DNA of 64,000 nt from Simmondsia chinensis (Eukaryota > Streptophyta > Magnoliopsida > Caryophyllales > Simmondsiaceae). Location of the stretch: positions 3,546,501 through 3,610,500 of the forward strand of contig JAGTTD010000006.1 of NCBI GenBank assembly GCA_018398585.1. The letters are read 5' to 3'. Within the stretch, counting starts at the first letter, position 1. Each line of letters opens with the position of its first letter. Positions 32,157 through 42,288 of the stretch are shown piece by piece. Under the pieces are notes generated by a model. It had not been told where the DNA came from, searched no databases, and worked only from the letters and a program-made list of their open reading frames with translations. The position numbers and the translations under genes are program-made.

Positions 32157-35100
32157 ATGGCAAAACGAGCTATTGTGATTGCTTTCCTAGTGTTACTCCC
32201 TCAGCTTTCACTCTCGTCTGATAATATTTTTAATGTTCTTGACTACGGTGCTGCTGGTGATGGAAAAGCTGACGATACTCAAGTAACTAACTCTAGACTA
32301 ATTCATTACGTCGAAATTTTCTTTTGTATTCGTATGAATATATAATATGCTATGAATCTTTTTCCTTTTATATCTGATTATTTTCTTTTTCTTTTGTAAA
32401 ATATGATAATGATTTTAGCATTTTCTGAATGCATGGGAAGAAATGTGCAAGTCAAATTCGTCGGACCCAAGGATGATAGTTCCAGCCGGAAAAACGTTTC
32501 TCCTTAATCATCTTACCCTTGAGGGTCCTTGTCGTGCTAATTCCTCTAATTTTTACCTACAGGTTTGTTTCTTTCCCTTTTCTATTTTTGTACGAGTTCT
32601 ATTTCTTTTTCTCTTGAGCACTGCTTCTGCAGGTTCGCCCTTCGTTATATTGTATTGCGGGTTTCCTCGCTAATTACCGGAACAAGAAGTTTGTTTCTTT
32701 CCCTTTTCTATTTTTGTATGAGTCTTGTATTTTTTTCTCTTGGGTCCCGCTTTTGAGTGCACAGTGCGTCCTTTGATATATTACGAATTTTCTCTCTAAT
32801 TCGAGAAAACAGGTTTGTTTCTTTCGGTTCTCGATTATTTTTTTTTTCCCTTTTGATAATTCTTCTTGTGAATTTCGAAAGTTCAAGAATATTTTTAATG
32901 CAATCAATAAAGTTATTTAACTTTAATTTGAAATATAAAAGCTTAATTTTTGAGAATAATCTTATCGAACAACTTCTTAAGGTTTCTTTATATAGAGTAT
33001 ATATTTATATTTATTAGATATTGGATAAATAAAATATTGGATAATAGTTCATGTACCCGTTGAGGTACATTTATAGATGCCGTGATCTTTTAAAATATTT
33101 TGAGATACTTTAAATTTTTGCAACTTTTTTTTAAAGTATTTTTCTCTATAAGTCCATTAAAATTTTGTTAAATAATGTTGATTTGACACATAAAATAAAT
33201 GAAAAATATTTCAAACATAATTTAGTTATTATTTATATTTAAAATAATATTAAATATTTAAATTTGGAAAGTATAATCCCTAAACTACCAATAAAGAATT
33301 TTAAAAGTATATTTTTATTTTAAAAATGATTCTAAATATTTTTTTTAGATATTTCAATTTATTTTAAATATAAATGAAACTTTTTTCCTTTAGTGAAATT
33401 ATTTTTAAGTTCCACAGTAGCTTAATTTAACGGAATATTAATGAAGTTATGTCAACAGTATCCGTAAAAAAGTTATCAAAGTTCAGATTGTCATAAAAAT
33501 ATTTTACACGATACCTGAAAATTATATTATCAAATGAATATCTGAACCAAAATTTTTTTGAATTCTTAGATTTTTTTTTTTTGATAATTAAAGATCAATT
33601 CATTCCAAAAGAAAAATCATGACCAAGCTATTGGGAGGCTACTCCTAGAAAAACCATTTTTGGCCAGGGTATCGGAACGTGAATTTTTATAATTGCTTTA
33701 CAGATTTTTAAGAAATTCAATTGTTGAGGGATCGAATTGATTTTAATTAATAGTTGAAGGTGTCTCTAGTAACATTAGAATTTGAAGTGTCACATTGATC
33801 TTCAGAAATATTTTAGGAGTGTCTTTGATGAAATTAAAAGTTCGGAGTGTCACTTCGATTTTGACCAGTTATTTGGAGGTCTACATGAATATTATCCTAT
33901 CCGTGGATTAATTTTTGATATGCAATTTGCATATAAAAAGGCATTTTAAAGTAGAGAAAAAGTAAAATCCAACCAAAAATGATAATAAAACAAGACTTAA
34001 ATTGAATCGACCTGGATGATTTTAAGGCATTACCGAAAATCAGTGAAACTAGCTAAATCAAGTTAAAATTTTTTCTCACACACTATTAAAGGGGAGCAAC
34101 ATTGTTCCGACTGGCGTGGTTGGTCCCCGAAGTTCTCCACCACTATACTCTGTCTTTAGGGGACTGTTATTGCCAAGTATAGAGGCACATTACTATCATG
34201 CTTGTAGATCGACGAACTAACATGCAACAAAAAGTCGCCCATAGTGTATAATCAAGTATATTTTTCTAGATATAACCTGTTTATTAATCATATCGAGCTG
34301 GAATGAAGCTTTATAGTATTCCTCGTGACATAATATAACATGATACGAAAGAGGGTACCAACATGCCGTCACCAGATTCCATTAGAACTCTGAAGTTAAG
34401 CGTGCATGGACGAGAGTAGTACCAGGATGGATGACCTCTTGGGAAGTCCTCACCCTTAGGTTTGGGGCACTCGGAAACAACCTCTCTTCAGGGGGAAGGC
34501 CGCGTACATCCGTCCCCCGACCCTGCCTTGGCTGGAGCCTTTAGGGCAGTGGGTATGTTGCTTTTTTATAACATGATACGAAATAAGATATTTTTATGTC
34601 ACGTATGTGCAGGTCGATGGGGAAATAGTAGGGCACAGGGAGCCTTCAAAATGGAAATGCGAAGAGAGAGAAGGGTGCACTAAATGGATACATATCAACC
34701 ATGTCGATGGCCTCTTTATTAATGGCACTGGTACTATTCATGGTCGTGGCCAAAAATGGTGGCATTGGCTGGTAACTCTTTCCACTTTCTTTTTCGTTTT
34801 TCTTCAGTCGAGGATCGGTCACAATTCAAAGCAATGCAGACACACCTTATTGCAGAAAAACAAGGTTAAAAGCTAGGCAAGAAGCCCCATAACTCATAAC
34901 CTAAGAAACCGTGACGCTAGTCAAAAATTCCTGAAGAGAACATGCAACACTTGGGAGTTGGTGCAAGTGTAGACGTCTAGGTTTTCTTTTTGGGGTTTGA
35001 TTTTGTACTGTGTTTTTTTCCCCCTTTGGCGGCTTTCTTGAGTTCTGTTGGGTGGGTGCATCAGTTTTGTAACGAGAGTTATTTTTCTGATGATCAAAAG

Positions 35101-38032
35101 AGAGCGCACAACATACCCCCAAACTTTTTTTTTTTTATTTTAATACTCAACAAATCTTGGCCGTCCATTACAATAGAGGGCCAGGATCACCCTCTTATAA
35201 GAACGACACCCTATATATATATATATGTATTTCACTATTTATATTATTCTTATATTTGATTAAATACCTACTAATCTTTTTTTTTTTTTTGTTTTTTTTC
35301 CTTTGGGTTTTGACAGGATCACAAGAGGCCAAGTGTAAGTTCATGATCAAATATTAATTTCATATATAATCACAAGAAATTAATATTGGAATTTAATTAA
35401 TTTGAAAATAATTAGACTATATGTTATGTCATGTTTAATTTCAGGCTCTTAGCATTGCAAATTCTAAGGCAGTCCAAGTATTTGGGATCCAGTTTAAGGA
35501 CAATCCGCATGCACACATTGTACTAGATGGATTGAACCACTTACATATAAGTAATATCCGGATTGAAGCATCGGGAGACAGTCCTAACACCGATGGTATC
35601 AACATGAAAGATAGCAATCATGTGTTGATCGATAATAGTTATATCGGAACAGGTACTCTTCTTTCTTTGAGTTTTGTGAGTTTGGAAAATCGTTTATAAG
35701 ACTTAAACCGAAAATACTAGGGCCTATTTAGTATGGTTTTCTATTTACAGTTTTTATTTTTTAGGAAACTAACAACTATATTTTGAAAAAGATTTTTTTT
35801 TTTTTTTTTGTTCTGGTTTTTGGGTTTCACCCAAACTAAGAAATATTTAAAAAAAATACCAAAAAGAGTAAATTGTTTTCAGAAGTTGGTTTTTAGTTTC
35901 TCAAGCAGTAAAAACTACAAACAGAAATTGAAACAAATAGACCCTTAATCTTTTAGGATAATTGGTCCTTTAGCATGTTAGAAGAGCTTTTTGTGCTACG
36001 ATTTATTCGCTAATTATCAAAAAAAATGGATTGATTTCCTCATGTACTATGGGCGTTCCTACGTATCGGGAAAAAAAATGTTATGGAACGAACTACATCA
36101 AAAATTCGACATGTTAAGTAAAAATCTAACAATAGTTTATACTCTAATATGTCCTCTTATTCACTTGAATACCTATTGAGTTTGAAGTGTGTATATTGCA
36201 TACAACCACTCATATCTTGTACAGTGAAATTATGTTAATATATTAAGGGCAACGACTATAAAGATTCGAACTTATACCACGTCAAGAAATCGATTTTCGA
36301 AAAAGATCAGACTATTAGCAAATGCATAAAAATTATTTCATATTCTGACATCAAACAAAACATCTACTTGTACAGGTGACGATTGCGTATCAATAGTGCA
36401 CGGATCAACAAATGTTACCATTAGAAAAGTTCATTGTGGCCCGGGTCATGGCATAAGGTTTGCATTTATTACTGAATATAACTCAAATTAATTGTAACAT
36501 TTTTCATAGGTTATTATCAGAATAACTTATAAACTAAAGTATAAAGTTATTTCGATAATAATCTTTTTTGACCAGAGAAATAATACTTCTCTTTTCTTTT
36601 CTGACTGTTTAATAGTATCGGAAGTTTGGGTAAAGACGGATCTAATGCCAAAGTGGAAAATATTCATGTCCAAGATGTCAAATTCAATGGCACCGCCAAC
36701 GGGGTCAGGATAAAAACTTGGCAGGTACTTAAATATTCTGTTGACTAATAACGTGACTTGTTTATAAATTTAAGGATAAATTACATATAGTACTTTAAGG
36801 TTACTGTATTAATTTTTAGTACACAAACTTAGTGGACGCCGTGTTTTGTATCTCGAGCTTGGCTTGTTATTTATCCAAAAAAAAAGGGATAAAGAACAAA
36901 TTGTCTTCTATAAGGCTCCATTTGTTTGGTAGAAACTTAGATTTTTGGAATTGTTTACTTATTTTCGGTTATTTGGCACACATTATTTAAAGAAAAACGT
37001 TTTCCTCCCATGTGTGGAAAATGATCTCCCTTGTAAAATGGAGGGAGCTATCACTCCAATGCTTCGAGGTATTCATTTGTCCGAATTTGAATTAAATCAA
37101 ATTTAAGTTAGCTATAAACATGTATAGAATGATTGGTGAAAGATGTTTTCATAAATAAACATAGAAACTCGTAACGTGAGAACAAATTTTTTGTTGTAAA
37201 AAACTTTATGAAATAATGTTTGTCCTAAAGTTACATGTATTTAATAAATTAGTCCAATTGACGACTGTGTGAATGTGTGTAAAACTTGTCGTTTTGTCGG
37301 TAAAACTGTTATCCTTTTGCTATTCCTCGCATCACACACATGTACTGCAATGTTCTCAGATAATTCTAACTAAGAGGAGTTGGATAAGAGACATATTTTA
37401 TACTCTTAAACACCATTGTTTAGACTATTTTATTAAATATATGTAACTGTTGGACTAAAATATTATTTCACAGTTTGTGAACTTAAAAATTAATGCATTA
37501 AACATTATGGTACTAATGTATAATTTATCCTAAATTTAATGACTTAGTTATTTAAAGAGAGAAAATTATAGAATAAGCAATCTGAATATACCATAGAGGT
37601 AGAATCCTAGAATGACTAGGATTATCATAAAAGAAATTATATTTGCTAATGCGTACGACGTTACAGGGTGGAAAAGGCTATGCAAGGAACATCGTATTTG
37701 AGGATATAGAGATGCAGAACGTTGATCATCCAATCATCATTGACCAATTCTACTGCCCGGATCATGACCCGTGCCTAGGTCACGTAGCCAAGGAGGCCGT
37801 GCAAGTGAGCGAAGTCACATATCGGTCGATATGGGGGACATCAAAGCGACAAGAGGCAGTGGTGCTGGCTTGTAGTGAGACTGTTCCATGCATTATTATC
37901 ACCATGCTTGACATCAACATCACCACTCACAAGAAACACAACGACCAGGCCGAGGACACCACCGCGTACTGTGGTAGTGTGCATGGGGAGAGTCGAGGGG
38001 TAATGCATCCGCGTGTTCCTTGCTTGGAATGA
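32157..38032 (+). CDS. Polygalacturonase (GH28 pectinase)
   Basis: Secreted enzyme hydrolysing alpha-1,4 links of homogalacturonan in the cell wall. Eight exons: 32,157-32,282; 32,419-32,562; 34,613-34,771; 35,317-35,334; 35,445-35,652; 36,376-36,457; 36,616-36,724; 37,667-38,032, giving 403 aa, a normal GH28 length. Residues 1-21 form a signal peptide ([20 protein letters not shown]). [17 protein letters not shown] opens the mature domain. All four family motifs are intact: SPNTDG (Asp199), GDDC (Asp220, Asp221), CGPGHGIS (His243) and RIK (277-279). Every intron is GT-AG. Exon 4 is only 18 nt and is the least certain. Intron 2 (2.05 kb) holds a tandem duplication and a 5S-SINE ending 46 nt before exon 3. 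Introns 5 and 7 hold MITEs. Whether it is an exo- or endo-enzyme is not decided here. Confidence 0.92.
32563..32830 (+). repeat. Tandem ~125-bp duplication in intron 2
   Basis: Units start with GTTTGTTTCTTTC at 32,563, 32,689 and 32,813 (spacing 126 and 124). The third copy is cut short. The first unit starts at the intron 2 donor itself, so later units copy the 'aggtttgttt' donor context. Confidence 0.8.
33020..34333. other. Intron 2 interior, no structured feature
   Basis: AT-rich intron sequence. A T13 'ttttgataattaaagatcaa' block at about 33,570-33,620 is a possible minus-strand LINE 3' end. Otherwise nothing recognised. Confidence 0.4.
34351..34566 (+). mobile_element. 5S-headed SINE, copy f, perfect 17-bp TSD
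   Basis: This is the best-bounded copy. TATAACATGATACGAAA is repeated exactly at 34,334-34,350 and 34,567-34,583. The body begins GAGGGTACCAACATG, runs through the 5S head ('attccattagaactctgaag', 'taagcgtgcatggacgag', 'atgacctcttgggaagtcc'), then CTCGGAAACAACCTCTCTTC and the RTE-like tail ('gaaggccgcgtacatc', 'ctggagcctttagggcag'), ending in T6. It lies 46 nt upstream of exon 3 of the polygalacturonase gene. Confidence 0.93.
35719..35946. mobile_element. Inverted-repeat MITE in polygalacturonase intron 5
   Basis: It starts 'gggcctatttagtatgg' and ends 'caaatagacccttaa', with inverted inner arms around 'tttttagtttctcaag'. The same family is at 60,258-60,472 and, more diverged, at 59,545-59,760 and 62,448-62,710. 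Confidence 0.6.
36774..37530. mobile_element. MULE-like MITE in polygalacturonase intron 7
   Basis: The TIRs GGATAAATTACATATAGTAC and (inverted) GGATAAATTATACATTAGTAC are nearly identical. The 9-bp TSD TAAATTTAA is at 36,765-36,773 and 37,531-37,539. It is longer than its relatives because of extra sequence in the middle (about 36,850-37,260). Confidence 0.72.
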
Positions 38033-38051
38033 GATATGCAGTATATACTTC

Positions 38052-38435
38052 TGGGTAAATTATATATTAGTACAGCGAGATTTGTTGTATTGGTTTTTAG
38101 GTCCACAAAATTTACGAAACAAACTTTTAGTTTGAAAGTCACATATATTTAATAAAATAGTTGAAATTACAGTGTGAAATAGTGTAAAATTGGGTATTAT
38201 TTGTTGGGAAACCCATCATCTCCTCACTACCGGTCTCATCTCACACACAAAATACACGTTGTTGCAATTCTAATGAAAAAAAGATGGATAAGCGGCCAAT
38301 TTTACACCCTTACCACCATTTTGAAATTTTTTATTAAATGCATATAAGTTTTAGAATAAAATAATATTTTATAAAACTTATAGACTAAACAACTAATATA
38401 TTAAATCTCATGATATTAATGTTTAATTTGCCCAA
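38052..38435. mobile_element. MITE of the GGATAAATTA family, downstream of polygalacturonase
   Basis: It starts 'gggtaaattatatattagta' and ends 'attaatgtttaatttgccc', with inner blocks shared with 5,592-5,975. It begins 20 nt after the stop codon, so it may supply the 3' UTR and poly(A) signals of the polygalacturonase transcript ('aataaaata' at about 38,149). Confidence 0.6.
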
Positions 38436-38439
38436 TATT

Positions 38440-39465
38440 TCTGTGTCACAAAATGCCATATCTACCGACATTTTAAGTACATAGTTTAGTGGTAAAAAGT
38501 TTATATTATTACAAAAAGACAATATTTAATGGTTTTTTTTCCGTGATCTAATAATATTTACTATAGAGAGAGAGAGAGAGAGAGTATTATTGTTGCTAGA
38601 TGGGATTATTAGAAAATAATTATGTTGAAATTATCCCGCTATTATTTACATTACCTTGAAAATAGTACTTTTTCTGAACATCGGATACTCATATTGGATA
38701 TAATTTACATATGTTTATAGTATTTTTTTTGGTTACATTTCCTTATAATTTTAATGCATACTTCATGCTTTATGGCAAAGTCTTTTTACTTTCAAGTCGA
38801 GTGGGCTTGTTTCAATTGTAATGTGAGAATTATTTGTCAACTTTGAGCCATTCTCCCAAATAACACCCAACAAAAATGATAGTTTTTTTAAAAAAATATT
38901 ACCTGAATTGGCACCCACGTGATGTCACTTCATATAAAATTTAGTCGCTACCCGCACCAACGGCTAATAGTCTATGCATGCATTATTATGAATGGATGCA
39001 CGTTAAAGGTTCATGCATACATATTTTATGTTTTTTAATGCGTAAAATATAAATTAAATTGATTATATACTTATTTTAAATTAAATTAAATATATAAATT
39101 TATATTTTCTATTATCATATAGTATTTATAGTATATATACACACACATAATGGTGTAAAAATACCCCCTCCATGAGCAGGAATTCTTTAAAAAAAAAATA
39201 TTAAAAAAAAAATTCGAAGAAAATAATGTGGCATCGTTGTGGGCCAGTTGCTCCACATGAGTGCTTATTCAGAAAATATTTTTTGAAAAAATGTCATTTT
39301 TGAAAATAAGTTTTTGTTTTATATTATTTTGGGCAATGACTCATCTACTTCTTTATATATCGATCACTATAGCCAAAGGGTAAAGAAGGTAAGAGTAATA
39401 GGGTAAATCCCGACTTTTATTTGACAATTTTTATTTAATGGTTAATGGGGGATAATAATGTATGA
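38440..39465. other. Intergenic, no gene seen
   Basis: AT-rich sequence with a (GA)9 run at 38,566-38,584 and long A/T tracts. No gene recognised. Confidence 0.5.
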
Positions 39466-40245
39466 GCTCTAATACCAGTTGTTAGGAAACACAACAGCTA
39501 AACAACGAAAATTTAAAGATAGGAATAAATAACAAAATACACAGATTTAAGTGGTTCGACCAAAATTGCTTACGTCTATGGAGTTGCAGAGAAAATTTTA
39601 TTTCTCTAAAATTGTTACATTCTTCAATTTGCTCTACTCTCTCAAATCCTATGCGGGAGCGGCTGAAACGAGAATAGGAGTTTGGTGAGAATTTAAGAAA
39701 ATTAAATTCACAATGTTGGATCTTAAGTAATATTGATCAATGGTTCTAAAAATTTTATCGTATCCAAAGCCCTACTGTCACCTAACAGTCACCATCGCTG
39801 CCACACCTCGCCGCCACCCCGCCACCCATATCTCTCTCTCTCCATTCCATCTCAGATCCCTACCGTCACCACCACTGCTACCCACCACCGCAGTATAAAT
39901 GAGTGTACCACATGAAACCCTAGTTTTTCAGTTGAGATCTGTAAAACAACCCTGGACCTTGACCTGGGCCTAAACTGAGCCCCAAGGTTTTTTTTTTTTT
40001 TTTTACCCATAACAGTAAGGCTCCACATAAGTAACCCAACAAATCTCCCACTGGGAGACCGGTTTACCAGGCACCTGAACCATATGTTTCCAAAACACAG
40101 TCAATCCCCTTGATCCCTGCAAATCAACAAACAGTCTTCTAGCTCGAAGACCCACTGAAGCTGCAGACAGCTCTAGTTTTTCAAGTGTCACCACTTTCAT
40201 TAACATGTCTGCTGGATTTTTGTCTCCACATACCCCTTGAGAGTT
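39466..40245 (-). mobile_element. Copia remnant: PBS, LTR and pol end in unusual order
   Basis: From left to right: a reverse PBS-like GCTCTAATACCA (39,466-39,477), an LTR of about 562 bp (39,480-40,041, TGTTAGG...CCAACA), a reverse polypurine 'aaatctcccactggg', then the C terminus of a copia pol on the minus strand (KVVTLEKLELSAASVGLRAR, about 40,206-40,140). An LTR with a PBS on one side and the pol end on the other is expected between tandem copies of an element. No gag or RT is left. This is a different family from copia A/B. Confidence 0.55.
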
Positions 40246-40660
40246 GTTGGGTTATGTTTGGAGCCTGGTTATATTAGGTCTGGTTTATAAAATAAAGGAT
40301 TGAGCCTATTCTATTTGGGCCCATGTCACACTAGGATTTAGTGTGAGAGGCTCTACATATATACGGGGATGTGTATGTTACCATTAGAGTTTAAGTTGGT
40401 TGTGAAGGGTTGAGAGTTCAGAGACGTCTCATGTGAGAAAGAAGACTAATTGACTTTAACACGTACTTTTCATGGCAAGAGGTCGTATGATGACAGAGTT
40501 AGAATCCTCTACTTTCCCATTTTCCGTGAAAGAATACATTTTCCATATAATAATTCCTAAAGATAATTTAAAAAAAGAAGTACTAAGAATGAGATGGACG
40601 AAGTTTCCCATCAAACCGAACGAAGATGAAGTTTCCCAATGTCTTAGGAGAATATTCAAT
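40246..40660. other. Possible second LTR start, otherwise unassigned
   Basis: TGTTGGGTTATGTTTGGAGC resembles the reversed end of the LTR at 39,480-40,041 and could start an LTR in the plus direction. It cannot be bounded. No gene seen. Confidence 0.3.
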
Positions 40661-40815
40661 TGGCGTTTTTGATGCTTTTTGCCTGGAAGTTTTTCTCCTT
40701 TTGTTGTGTTGTTTCTGTTCTCCAGCCTTTGTGAGCTTCCTTAGGCCCTTCTTTTGCTGGTGCATTGACTTTTGCATTATGAGTTCTTTAGCTCGCTAAT
40801 TATCGAGAAAAACAA
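40660..40815 (+). mobile_element. LINE 3'-end remnant
   Basis: A T/C-rich stretch ends 'tagctcgctaattatcgaga' plus A tract. Confidence 0.5.
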
Positions 40816-41162
40816 ACGAAGACAAAATCTCAAAGTGGAAGACACCTGTAAACCCAAAAAAGAAGCAAGGCAAAAGATAAAAAAGGACAAAAAAACAAAA
40901 CTAAAAAGCACATTTTTTTAAAATAAATTTATGGGAGAAGAGATGAGCTCCTCAACGTTACAAACAATTACAGGTTCAAGAAAATATACACCTGAAAACA
41001 AAAATACATCTAAAATAAAACTAAAACCACGGAATCCAAGGCCATCAAGAGGCGCAACATAAACAAACCAAGACTATAATCGGGAAATCTCTAAAATTTC
41101 CTTACATTGCAAAACAATCCGCCACAGGAACCGATTCTCATCGTGAATGTATAAATAGTTAA

Positions 41163-41462
41163 TCAATCTTGCTTTAGGAGTTCCTCATGTGTAGTTGCAC
41201 TGTTATTAGGACTATTTTTCTCAGTCTCTTGAAGCAACTTCAAGATCTCATCTCTCTTTGCAACCAAAGCAGCCATTTTTTCATTAATTTTCTCGAGCTT
41301 CAGTGTGAGTTTTGATGGATCCGTTTTATCTTCCGGGTTTTTGCTCTTCTTTTCCTTGTCTTTCTTCTTCTTTTCTTTCGGTTTCTCTTCTTCTTTCTCT
41401 TTGTTCTTCTGTTTCTTCTCTTCTTCCTTCTTTTCAATTATTTCCTCTCCTGTCTCTCCCAT
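41163..41462 (-). CDS. Small Lys/Glu-rich coiled-coil protein
   Basis: Single-exon frame of 99 aa starting MGETGEEIIEKKEEEKK. Residues 8 to about 50 are a highly charged Lys/Glu repeat. The rest (KLTLKLEKINEKMAALVAKR, then DEILKLLQETEK) has a regular hydrophobic heptad suited to a coiled coil. I recall small plant proteins of unknown function with a similar 'KLEKIDAKMxALVAKKEEILKLL' end, but cannot name one. The ATG at 41,462 is used because the open frame upstream lacks an earlier ATG. The highly repetitive codons could also arise from low-complexity DNA, so this is tentative. No domain of known activity is seen. Confidence 0.5.
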   Translation of the reverse strand: MGETGEEIIEKKEEEKKQKNKEKEEEKPKEKKKKDKEKKSKNPEDKTDPSKLTLKLEKINEKMAALVAKRDEILKLLQETEKNSPNNSATTHEELLKQD

Positions 41463-41732
41463 GATGAAAATTAATTTGATGATTTGCAATTTGTCTGTTG
41501 AATTTTCGTCCTAATAATGTTGTTTAAATATGTTATTTTAGCACTATTTTTGGTCACATTTTTTGTCATCTCTAAGTAAAACCACACAATTATTGGATAG
41601 TAAAAAAAATTCAATGAAATCACGCTAAGCCATTCGATTTGAACCGTGGAGAATATGTAATATATTGACTCTATTTGGTTGGAGAGAGACCTATTTCATT
41701 TAGGAAATATTTTACTTTAAACGATTTCGAAC

Positions 41733-42210
41733 TGTGCGGCAATAAACAATATACTCGGATCTCAATCGAATCAAATACCACGACAGTAACAAGAAACAAT
41801 TGGACTGAAAGAGAAACGAAACAATAGACACAATGATTTACGTGGAAACTCCTTTACAATCGAAAGAGGAGAAAATTATGGGCGAAGATCGGAGCTTTTA
41901 TTATTGAACAAAAGAAGAAGAAGAATTACAATATTCTCTCACACTCAATTTTCTTTGGTTGTGGCGCCGCAATAGGGAAAGCCTCTCTTTTGACTTGGAT
42001 AAATTCTGACGTACCCTACGTCCGTATTTACAGATGCGCGTTAACCCTGATTACCGATCGATCGGTTCCTCACTGATCGATCGGCCGCCTCTCTGGATGC
42101 GTCCCTATTTTACGAAACATTCCCTATCAATCGAGCTTCACCCGATCGATCGGGGTCTTCACGGCCCTTCTTCTTAATGCGCCAAGTAATTTTGAGACAT
42201 ATACCTAACA
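41733..42210 (-). repeat. 3' LTR of copia B
   Basis: 478 bp, TGTTAGG...GCACA on the minus strand. CGATCGATCGG blocks lie around 42,055-42,155, some mutated (for example 'ctatcaatcgag'). Confidence 0.94.
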
Positions 42211-42288
42211 AATCTCCACCTTGGCCCAAAATCAACATCAACAATAAAACAAACTCCACCTTCTCCACAAACGCCCCCTCAACCGGGG

